Positions 6,885 to 13,292 of a stretch of 34,714 nt of DNA are shown piece by piece (positions within the stretch are counted from its first letter, which is position 1; the number at the start of each line of letters is the position of its first letter). The stretch lies in NCBI GenBank assembly GCA_964533185.1, contig CAZHLD010000027.1, forward strand, positions 1 to 34,714, read 5' to 3'. The notes under the pieces are model-generated. The model did not search any database. It was given only the letters and a program-made list of their open reading frames with translations, and was not told the origin of the DNA. The position numbers and the translations under genes are program-made. The stretch is from CAZHLD01 sp964533185. Its GTDB lineage: Bacteria; Acidobacteriota; Terriglobia; Acidiferrales; UBA7541.

Positions 6885-6940
6885 TATCCATGCACCGACT
6901 TGGACTCGCCTACGGCTCGTCCTTCGTCGGTGCATGGATA
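6885..6940. repeat. Perfect 15-bp inverted repeat, cruciform-forming
   Basis: TATCCATGCACCGAC (6885-6899) and its exact complement GTCGGTGCATGGATA (6926-6940) flank a 26-nt spacer. The spacer can pair further (GGAC 6902-6905 with GTCC 6919-6922). No T run follows directly, so it is not an ordinary terminator. It may be a single-strand or double-strand origin element, or a dimeric protein site. Confidence 0.8.
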
Positions 6941-7019
6941 GGCCAAAGGAAAAGGCCGACGCCTCTTCTTTTTTTTGAAACCCAAGGAAGGACAATTCCA
7001 GAGGGGAGAAGTTCCAGAC

Positions 7020-7907
7020 ATGAATGAACCTCATAATATTGGTGAGGTGTTGAAAAAAGTAAGACGTGCTGGGGAACAGGGGAGCGGTGCGGGGGAAGGC
7101 GGTGTGTCTACCTCGTCGGCAAGTAAAAATCCGGTTGTGTTGAGATTGGAGCGGATCGCGACGGATCGGTTGCCGTGGTCCTCGGACGGTCCGACCTGCC
7201 CGAAGTGCGGTCTGCCGTGGGGCACGCTCGTCTCGGAGCAATTCGATGCGTGGTGTGCGCAGTGCGCACTGGAGCACCCGGAAGAATACAAGCCGGTGTT
7301 TCGCGCCTGGGTGATCGAGCATCGAGCGCGATATTTCGAGCGCGCCGGCGTACCGTTAAGGTTCCGCGATTGTTGGCTCGGCAACTTCCAGGCCCGCACG
7401 CGGGACCAACAGCGTGCGCTAGAGGCGCTGACTGCCTGGGCCAGCGCCGGATGTTCGGCCGGGCTCTACATTCACGGGCCGGTTGGAACTGGGAAGACTC
7501 ACTTGGCCTGCGCGGCCCTGTTGGAGTTGATGGCTCGCCGCCATAGGGCGCATTTTACCAGTGTGCGCGAGCTGCTCTTGCGTTGCCGCGAGTCTTTTCG
7601 CGTCAACGAACGACTGAGCCACATTCTAGATGAATGCAGCGGGACCGGCGCACTCCTGTTGGACGACCTTGGGGCCGAGAAGTATTCCGAATTTGGCCGC
7701 GAGGTCTTCGACGTGTTGATCGACCGCGCCTACGTCCATTGTGAGCCGCGGTTGGTCTGCACGAGCAACATGGATCTTGACGCACTGAGCCGGAAGCTTG
7801 ACCCCCGAATCAGCGACCGAATCGGCCAATTGTGTTTGGCGGTGAACACTAGCGGGGCCAGCTTCCGCCGGCGGATCGCCGCGCATCGTGAGGGTAGGGG
7901 TACATAG
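7020..7907 (+). CDS. DnaC-like AAA+ helicase loader
   Basis: A 295-aa ATPase expected to load the host replicative helicase at the element's origin. The ATG at 7020 follows GAGGGGAG; a TTG at 6975 in the same frame is less likely. Residues 60-82 hold CPKC and CAQC, a zinc knuckle as seen in DnaC/DnaI-type N-termini. The C-terminal AAA+ domain has Walker A GPVGTGKTH (153-161), Walker B ALLLDDLG (211-218), sensor-1 CTSN (247-250) and a terminal SFRRRIA with candidate arginine finger/sensor-2 residues. This is the DnaC/IstB-type ATPase group. No transposase is adjacent, so helicase loader is preferred over IstB. The N-terminal 45 residues are Gly/Ser-rich and disordered. Confidence 0.85.
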   Translation: MNEPHNIGEVLKKVRRAGEQGSGAGEGGVSTSSASKNPVVLRLERIATDRLPWSSDGPTCPKCGLPWGTLVSEQFDAWCAQCALEHPEEYKPVFRAWVIEHRARYFERAGVPLRFRDCWLGNFQARTRDQQRALEALTAWASAGCSAGLYIHGPVGTGKTHLACAALLELMARRHRAHFTSVRELLLRCRESFRVNERLSHILDECSGTGALLLDDLGAEKYSEFGREVFDVLIDRAYVHCEPRLVCTSNMDLDALSRKLDPRISDRIGQLCLAVNTSGASFRRRIAAHREGRGT

Positions 7908-7998
7908 ATCTCTGTGGGTTCTGCCTGGTTGACCGTCTGGAAGGCACGCGCGCGTGGCCGCGAAATGAAAAGTTTCTGAATTTTTAGGTTTTTGGACG

Positions 7999-8199
7999 AT
8001 GCACAGCAACGACAAAACGCGCATCCTTGACTGGCCACGAGCGATAAATCGCATCGAAATTCCACAGGAAGTAGCCGACGAGTTGCTCCAAAAAGTCATC
8101 TTGCCGCGCCTGGTAGAGGAATATCTCGACGCGATGGACGAGTCGCTTGACACAGGGGAGAAAATAGAACGGGGCGCATCCCTCGGAGCAATCGGATGA
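7999..8199 (+). CDS. Small helical protein coupled to the recombinase
   Basis: A 66-aa acidic protein (IEIPQEVADELLQKVILPRLVEEYLDAMDE forms amphipathic helices). Its TGA (8197-8199) overlaps the ATG of the recombinase (8196-8198), so the two are translationally coupled. The Shine-Dalgarno sequence is weak. No family is recognised. Small proteins encoded beside large serine recombinases are candidates for recombination directionality factors or recombinase partners; here that rests only on position. Confidence 0.55.
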   Translation: MHSNDKTRILDWPRAINRIEIPQEVADELLQKVILPRLVEEYLDAMDESLDTGEKIERGASLGAIG

Positions 8200-9830
8200 A
8201 GTGTGCAGCCTACGCGCGCTTTTCGAGCGACCGACAGAAGCCGGCAAGCATTGACGATCAACTCCGGCGTTGCCGTCGTTTTGCTGATGATAACAAGCTG
8301 GTCTGGTTGCCGCAGCATGTGTACGTAGACGAGGCGGTCAGCGGGATGACGGCGGAGCGCGCCGGCCTGTCGGCGTTGCTAGCGGCAGTCAGCGCGAATG
8401 GCGCGCGCCCCTTCGACTGCATTCTTGTGGACGACACGAGCCGCATTAGCCGCAACCTGGCGGACGCACTTCGATTCTACGAGTATTGCAGCTTCGCCGG
8501 GGTGCGCGTGGTCGCGGTGTCTCAAGGCGTAGACTCAATCAGCAAACAAGCCAAATTGATAATGGGTGTGCATGGCCTGATCGACGAGGAGTATTCGAGG
8601 GAACTGGCGGAGAAAACGCACCGTGGAATGGAGGGCGTGGCACTGCGCGGGCTGGCGACAGGCGGGCGCTGCTTCGGATTTCGGACGAATGACTCGGCCG
8701 GGGAGAAGAAGCTCGAGGTGTTTGAGCCGGAGGCTGCGGTGGTGCGGCGGATCTTCGCCATGAGCGCGGAGGAAGTAAGCGTCAAGAAGATCGCGCGAAC
8801 GTTGAACGCCGATGGCGTGCCGAGTCCACAACCATATCGGGGTCAGCGCCACGCGAGCTGGGCGGCAAGTGCAGTCAGTGTGATGTTGCGCAATGAGCGA
8901 TACGCCGGCCGGCAGGTCTGGAATCGCACCCGTAAGCTTCCGCATCCTGAAACCAACCGCAGGATTCAGCGGCGCCGTCCGCCGCATGAGTGGGTTGTGA
9001 CGCAGGCGGAGCACTTGCGCATCGTCAGCGATAAACTCTTCGAGGCCGTACAAGCGCGGCTCCAGCGTATGCGTGCGGTGTGTGGCGGTATAGGCGGAGG
9101 CCTGGGCTGTGGAAGTGCTGCCGGCGTGAGCGGCCGCGCCGCTGGCTACCTGTTGAGCGGACTGTTGCGGTGCGAACTGTGCGGCTCGCGCATGGTGATT
9201 GTTGCCGGTAAGGGTCGCGGTGCTGCGAGTCAAAAATACGGTTGTCCGCTACGCGAGCGTGGCGTTTGCGAGAATGCGCTGGTGGTCCAGCGCGCGGTCC
9301 TCGAAGAGGAAGTGCTAGCCGGGATCGAGCGGCGAGTGCTATCGCCGGATTCTGTCAGTAAGTACGTGCGATGGTTTGAGCACATGGTCCGTCAGCAGGC
9401 CCGGCAGAGTCGCTCGGCATCGCAGGCGAGCGCGACACGTCGAGACGAACTTAGACGCAATGCCGCACGCCTCGCGCGGCTAATTGCGGAGGATGAGCGT
9501 TCGGAACACCTGGTAGGCGAGCTCCGGCGCATCGAGGCGGAATTGACAGAGATAGGCACGCCAGCAGCATCGCAGAGTGGGTTCCGCCCGGGTTGCGGTG
9601 AGTGGCTAATAACTCGGCTCGCTGAAGTGCGCAGCCGGCTCCGAGCGGACGCTGAAAAGGCGAAGGCCGTGCTCAGCGCCTCGATCCGGGACGGCATCCG
9701 CATAGTACCGGAGGCGCTGGGGTATCGAATTACGGTTGCCTGGGAACTATTCGGTGCGACTTTGAGTGGTGCCGGGGGGCAGAATCGAACTGCCTACGCC
9801 GGCCTTTTCAGGGCCGCGCTCTACCGGTGA
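8196..9830 (+). CDS. Large serine recombinase (site-specific integrase)
   Basis: A 544-aa integrase for insertion and excision of the element. Residues about 1-150 are the resolvase catalytic domain: YARFSSDRQ with catalytic Ser10, VDDTSRISR, and a SKQAKLIMGVHGLIDEEYSRELAEKTHRG segment with the conserved arginines. Residues about 160-290 are the recombinase domain (GGRCFGF, VSVKKIARTLNADGV, SAVSVMLRNERYAG). About 320-358 is the zinc ribbon (CELC...YGC...CEN). A coiled coil follows at about 390-450 (RDELRRNAARLARLIAEDE). It is translationally coupled to the preceding 66-aa gene. The last ~20 residues are encoded antisense inside the tRNA-Phe gene, and the stop lies in the D-loop, so the C-terminus may change on excision. 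It is transcribed toward the opposing tRNA. Confidence 0.93.
   Translation: MKCAAYARFSSDRQKPASIDDQLRRCRRFADDNKLVWLPQHVYVDEAVSGMTAERAGLSALLAAVSANGARPFDCILVDDTSRISRNLADALRFYEYCSFAGVRVVAVSQGVDSISKQAKLIMGVHGLIDEEYSRELAEKTHRGMEGVALRGLATGGRCFGFRTNDSAGEKKLEVFEPEAAVVRRIFAMSAEEVSVKKIARTLNADGVPSPQPYRGQRHASWAASAVSVMLRNERYAGRQVWNRTRKLPHPETNRRIQRRRPPHEWVVTQAEHLRIVSDKLFEAVQARLQRMRAVCGGIGGGLGCGSAAGVSGRAAGYLLSGLLRCELCGSRMVIVAGKGRGAASQKYGCPLRERGVCENALVVQRAVLEEEVLAGIERRVLSPDSVSKYVRWFEHMVRQQARQSRSASQASATRRDELRRNAARLARLIAEDERSEHLVGELRRIEAELTEIGTPAASQSGFRPGCGEWLITRLAEVRSRLRADAEKAKAVLSASIRDGIRIVPEALGYRITVAWELFGATLSGAGGQNRTAYAGLFRAALYR
9767..9830. mobile_element. Probable right attachment region (att) of the element within tRNA-Phe
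   Basis: The element's integrase frame crosses directly into the tRNA gene and ends at 9830. Integration at a tRNA 3' end, restoring the tRNA, explains this. No second copy of the tRNA 3' sequence occurs at 1-9766, so the other end must be left of the window. The exact crossover dinucleotide cannot be seen from one end. Confidence 0.55.
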
Positions 9831-9841
9831 GCTACCCCGGC
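9767..9841 (-). tRNA. tRNA-Phe (anticodon GAA), CCA encoded
   Basis: A full 75-nt cloverleaf on the minus strand: acceptor GCCGGGG (9841-9835) pairs with CCCCGGC (9777-9771); D-arm GCTC/GAGC; anticodon stem CGGCC/GGCCG around CTGAAAA with GAA at 9809-9807; variable loop GCGTA; T-arm GGCAG TTCGATT CTGCC (9794-9778); discriminator A and encoded CCA (9770-9767). It is structurally intact. The recombinase reading frame runs into it from the 3' side, marking its 3' part as the likely attachment site. Confidence 0.95.
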
Positions 9842-9857
9842 ACCGAGAGAAACAAGG

Positions 9858-9886
9858 ATTTTACGGTCCGGCGGTGAGAAAGTCAA
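9858..9886 (-). promoter_or_regulatory. Promoter of tRNA-Phe
   Basis: On the minus strand: -35 TTGACT (9886-9881), 17-bp spacer, -10 TAAAAT (9863-9858). The start would be near 9851, 10 nt before the mature tRNA. Five of six consensus bases match at both boxes. It is on the chromosomal side of the element and so unaffected by integration. Confidence 0.75.
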
Positions 9887-9985
9887 AACAGCAGGAAGGG
9901 AAGCGAGCAGGGCGACACCATGGCCGTGCACACAGAGCAAGGATCACACCCCACCGCACGGAAGCAAATCGCGACAAGCGGCGAG

Positions 9986-12310
9986 CTACTTCACTGATGC
10001 GTTGAATTCCTTCATCCAGTCTTTCTTCTTGAGCACCTCGCGGGGCTTGGTGCCGTCGGGCGGGCCGACGATTCCGTCTTTCTCCATGATGTCGATTAGC
10101 CGAGCGGCGCGGCCGTAACCGATGCGCAGGCGCCGCTGCAGAGTTGAAGTCGAGGCGCGCCCCATTTCGCAGACCACGCGCACAGCTTCCTGATAAAGAT
10201 CGTCGTCAATCTCTTCGTCCCTGGCTGCTGCTTGTTCCGCCGCGGACGTCTCCTCCTTTGGAGCCTCCAGGAGTTTCTGGTTGTAGTGAGCCTTGGCCTG
10301 CGCACGCCAGAAATCGCAGACGGCAACGATTTCGTCTTCGGTGACGAGCGGGCCGTGGATGCGGTGGAGTCGTGAGGAGCCCGCCGGCAGGTAAAGCATG
10401 TCGCCGCGACCGAGAAGAGATTCGGAGCCGTTGGCGTCCAGGATGGTGCGGGAGTCCACCTTGCTGGCCACGCGGAAGGAGATGCGGGCAGGGAAGTTGG
10501 CCTTGATGAGTCCGGTGATGACGTCCACCGAGGGGCGCTGGGTGGCCAGGATCAGGTGGATGCCGACGGCGCGAGCCATCTGGGCCAGCCGCGTGATGGA
10601 CTCTTCGACATTGTTGGTATCCACCATCATCAGGTCGGCGAGCTCGTCGATGACGATGACGATGTACGGAAGGGGGCGATGTTCGAGGTCTTCGGCCTCG
10701 TCGAACAGGGAGAGAGACTGCCCTTTGGCGAAGGTGCGGTTGTACTGGTCAATGTTGCGCACGCCGCGCTGGGCAAGCAATTTCAGGCGCTGCTCCATCT
10801 CGCGGGTGGCGTTGCGAAGGACGTTGGAGGCAACCTTGGGGTCGGTGACCACGGGCGCAAGCAGATGAGGGATGTCTTCGTAAAGACCCAGCTCGAGCCG
10901 CTTGGGATCGACCAGGACCACCTTCAACTCGTCCGGGGTGGCCTTGTAGAGCATCGCAATGATCATCGAGTTGATGAAGACGCTCTTGCCCGTACCGGTG
11001 GCGCCGGCGATCAGCAGGTGGGGCATCTGGGCGAGATCGGTGATGCGGATGCGGCCGATCAGGTCTTTGCCCATTGTCAGGGTGAGCTTCGAGGGCGAGT
11101 TGACGAACTCGGGCGACTCGATGGCTTCACGCAGGGCGATGGTCTGGCGGTGGTGATTGGGGACTTCAATGCCGACGGTGGATTTGCCGGGGATGCGCTC
11201 GATGAGAATTGATTCCGCGCGAAGGGCAAGGCAGAGGTCTTCGGCGAGGCTGGTGATGCGGCTGTACTTGATGCCTGCCTCGGGCTTGAACTCGAAGGTC
11301 GTGACCACTGGTCCCGGGTTGATTTGAGTGACGCGGCCGGCGACTTCGAACTCCGCACATTTGTGCTCGATGGCGCGGGCGCGGTCTTTCAGGTCGTCTT
11401 CATCGAGTTTCCCGCCGCGCTCGGCCATGCGCAGCAGACTGGGGGAGGGAAGGCGGAAGTTGGTAACGCCGCGGGCGATCTTAGGCTCTGAACCTCGACG
11501 TGACGAGGCGCTGGCGGCCAGCGAGTCCTCCAAGCGGACCAACATGGGGCCAGACTTGGCGTCGTCCCTTTCTACCTCGTCAGCGGATTTTTTCAAGGCT
11601 GTCGCAGATGCAGTTGCCTGCGAGGCGACCGGTGGGCGGCCGGCGATCCTGATCTGCTCGACGCGCTTACGCAGATGGGCTTGCTGCCGGGCCTCCCGCC
11701 AGGCGCGCCAGCGGGCCTGCAGGCGCTCGCCAAGACCCAGCTTGCCAATTGGACCGCTGAGCCATTGCTGGGCGCCGCGGAAGGAAAAGGTGGTCGTCAG
11801 GAAGAGAGAGGCAAAGAGCGCAGCTAGGGTCAACAGGTAAGCACCAACGGCGTTGAATGCGGCGATCAGACCGTCCGAAACCAACGTTCCCAGCAGACCT
11901 CCGGGCGGAATCGTACCGCGCACCTCGGGCAGGTGCCAGAGTGCAAGGAGCGCGGGGAGAGAGAGAACCAGGAGCGCGCCGCCGACGATTTTGGCCGTCG
12001 GTGAGGCAACGGCCTGGCTGCGAAACCACTGCCAGCCAAGGAGGAGGATACCGACCGGCAGCAGGAATGCAGCGTAGCCAAGACCCTGGAACAGAAGATC
12101 GGCGCCGTGTGCGCCCACCGGTCCAATCCAGTTCCGTGCCGGCTGCGCAGCAGCGGCCCCGGCGTTGGACGGCGGGCCGGAGACGTTCAGGGAGACGTCC
12201 ACAGGGCTATAGGAAAGTAATGCCAGCGCCACCAGAACGGCCACGACAACACTCAGGAAGCCGACCAATTCGTTCACGCGCCGATTTTCAGTCGGCGTAA
12301 GAATACGCAC
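9986..12310 (-). CDS. ftsK: DNA translocase FtsK/SpoIIIE
   Basis: A 774-aa septal DNA pump that clears and orients chromosome ends during division. GTG start at 12310, chosen because AGGAG lies 6 nt upstream. The N-terminal ~190 residues contain four or so membrane segments (VGFLSVVVAVLVALALLSY; YAAFLLPVGILLLGW; VGGALLVLSLPALLALW; AYLLTLAALFASLFL), then a linker of about 100 residues that is short compared with E. coli FtsK. The motor has Walker A GATGTGKS (about 435) and Walker B IVIVIDELADLM (about 553). The C-terminal gamma winged helix (about 700-760, LYQEAVRVVCEMGRASTSTLQRRLRIGYGRAARLID) reads KOPS sites and contacts XerD. It is the last gene of the leftward rnj-rimI-uppP-ftsK run. Confidence 0.95.
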   Translation of the reverse strand: MRILTPTENRRVNELVGFLSVVVAVLVALALLSYSPVDVSLNVSGPPSNAGAAAAQPARNWIGPVGAHGADLLFQGLGYAAFLLPVGILLLGWQWFRSQAVASPTAKIVGGALLVLSLPALLALWHLPEVRGTIPPGGLLGTLVSDGLIAAFNAVGAYLLTLAALFASLFLTTTFSFRGAQQWLSGPIGKLGLGERLQARWRAWREARQQAHLRKRVEQIRIAGRPPVASQATASATALKKSADEVERDDAKSGPMLVRLEDSLAASASSRRGSEPKIARGVTNFRLPSPSLLRMAERGGKLDEDDLKDRARAIEHKCAEFEVAGRVTQINPGPVVTTFEFKPEAGIKYSRITSLAEDLCLALRAESILIERIPGKSTVGIEVPNHHRQTIALREAIESPEFVNSPSKLTLTMGKDLIGRIRITDLAQMPHLLIAGATGTGKSVFINSMIIAMLYKATPDELKVVLVDPKRLELGLYEDIPHLLAPVVTDPKVASNVLRNATREMEQRLKLLAQRGVRNIDQYNRTFAKGQSLSLFDEAEDLEHRPLPYIVIVIDELADLMMVDTNNVEESITRLAQMARAVGIHLILATQRPSVDVITGLIKANFPARISFRVASKVDSRTILDANGSESLLGRGDMLYLPAGSSRLHRIHGPLVTEDEIVAVCDFWRAQAKAHYNQKLLEAPKEETSAAEQAAARDEEIDDDLYQEAVRVVCEMGRASTSTLQRRLRIGYGRAARLIDIMEKDGIVGPPDGTKPREVLKKKDWMKEFNASVK

Positions 12311-12363
12311 ACGAAGCTCCTTTGTCTGGGGAAGGCTCGACAGCCAAGTGGGGGGCGCGGGCG

Positions 12364-12858
12364 CTATCGCGCGTGACCCATGTGGAAGAACGCGAGCAAC
12401 AGGATGACTATACCAAAGACGATGCGGTAGTAAATAAAGATCTTGAGGGTGCGTGTTTGCAAATAGCGCAAGAAGAAGGCGATCACCAGGTAGCCGGAGA
12501 GGGCCGAGACGAGAAACCCCAGAAGAAGTGCTTCCAGCTGGGCGCCGCTGGGCGGATGGTGGCGCATCTCGAAGATGGTCTTGGCGGCGGCGCCGGCGAT
12601 GATGGGGGTGGAAAGCAAGAAGGTGAAGCGCGCGGCGGCTTCGCGGGTCATGCCGCGCCAGAGGCCGGCGACGATCGTCGCGCCGGAGCGAGAGACGCCA
12701 GGCACGAGGGCGATGGCCTGAGCCGTGCCAATCACCATGGCGTCGGTGAGAGACAGAGAATCCATTGCACGCGTATGAAAGAAACGCTTTTCGGCCCACC
12801 ACATGACCAGACCAACGACAATCAGCATGGCGCCCATCAGAAAGGGACTGCGAAACGA
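12364..12858 (-). CDS. uppP: Undecaprenyl-diphosphatase UppP (BacA), C-terminal part; N-terminus lost in the N gap
   Basis: The visible 164 residues are the C-terminal part of UppP, which dephosphorylates undecaprenyl pyrophosphate to recycle the lipid carrier for peptidoglycan and other envelope polymers. The signature PGVSRSGATI is followed by WRGMTREAAARFTFLLSTPII, the second conserved catalytic/structural block. At least four hydrophobic segments are visible. The family is about 265-280 aa, so about 100-115 N-terminal residues, including the first catalytic Glu-rich motif, lie in the unsequenced gap. It is separated from ftsK by 53 bp and probably co-transcribed. Confidence 0.93.
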   Translation of the reverse strand, partial: SFRSPFLMGAMLIVVGLVMWWAEKRFFHTRAMDSLSLTDAMVIGTAQAIALVPGVSRSGATIVAGLWRGMTREAAARFTFLLSTPIIAGAAAKTIFEMRHHPPSGAQLEALLLGFLVSALSGYLVIAFFLRYLQTRTLKIFIYYRIVFGIVILLLAFFHMGHAR

Positions 12859-12958
12859 NNNNNNNNNNNNNNNNNNNNNNNNNNNNNNNNNNNNNNNNNN
12901 NNNNNNNNNNNNNNNNNNNNNNNNNNNNNNNNNNNNNNNNNNNNNNNNNNNNNNNNNN
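12859..12958. other. Assembly gap of 100 N
   Basis: Exactly 100 N, the conventional placeholder for a scaffold gap of unknown length. It removes the start of uppP and the end of the acetyltransferase gene. From usual protein lengths the missing DNA is nearer 500 bp than 100. Confidence 0.98.
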
Positions 12959-13227
12959 TCGAGCAGAAGAGTGCCCAGGCCCTGGCGGCGATGGTGCGCG
13001 AGAACATCGAGAGTAATCAGGTGTGCCTGGTCGGCATCGGGGCTCGCCAGGATGAAACCGGCCACCGCCTCTTCGACTTCTGCTACCAGACAGATTGCGC
13101 CGGGAAGCGAAAGGAACCAGCGAAGGGCGCCTTTCGAATAGGCGATGCCCCGGGCGAAGCAAACCTGGTCAATCCGGAAGAGTGTTGGGATGTCGGCGGG
13201 AACAAGAGGTCGAAGGTGCGGGGGCAT
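12959..13227 (-). CDS. RimI-like GNAT N-acetyltransferase, N-terminal part; C-terminus lost in the N gap
   Basis: 89 residues are visible. HLRPLVPADIPTLFRIDQVCFA at the N-terminus and ITLDVLAHHRRQGLGTLLL at 71-89 match the RimI-type GNAT fold. RRQGLG is the acetyl-CoA pyrophosphate-binding motif A (R/Q-x-x-G-x-G). Such enzymes acetylate protein N-termini (ribosomal S18 for RimI); the substrate here is not shown. The ATG at 13227 is preferred; another in-frame ATG lies at 13239. It starts 65 nt after rnj ends. The open frame across the N run that joins it to UppP is an artefact of the gap. Confidence 0.85.
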
Positions 13228-13292
13228 AGTGAGACACATTGTAGCGCTGCAGCGCGATTTGCTGCGGCACCAAACGGAATACTTGGTCGGAC

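Larger units (their letters stand above)
6552..7019. other. Probable replication origin of the element
   Basis: A 468-bp interval without a convincing gene, between the O-like initiator and the DnaC-like loader. It holds array A, array B, the CAGGACA cluster and the 15-bp inverted repeat. A short A-rich stretch (ACAAAGAAAACAGGAC, about 6829-6845) could be a melting region. TTATCCATG (6884-6892) resembles a DnaA box with two mismatches. Module order and repeats together support an origin; activity is inferred. Confidence 0.6.

Noticed and set aside
6885..6975. Rho-independent terminator from the 15-bp inverted repeat
   Set aside because: The nearest T run begins about 30 nt after the stem, too far for an intrinsic terminator.
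7020..7907. IstB-type transposition ATPase of an insertion sequence
   Set aside because: No IstA-like transposase or terminal repeats are present; the O-like gene and iterons favour a helicase loader.
1..9766. Second copy of the tRNA-Phe 3' end marking the left element boundary
   Set aside because: No matching stretch was found by eye at 1-9766, so the left boundary is taken to lie outside the window.
9766..10005. Rightward frame of 79 codons starting at the tRNA
   Set aside because: Its beginning is the well-known artefact of translating a tRNA antisense, and the rest is the ftsK-tRNA intergenic region with the tRNA promoter.
9986..13162. A 1058-codon leftward frame covering ftsK and extending across the N gap
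   Set aside because: The part above 12310 is out of register with the real uppP and acetyltransferase frames, and a ribosome-binding site plus GTG at 12310 gives a normal FtsK.
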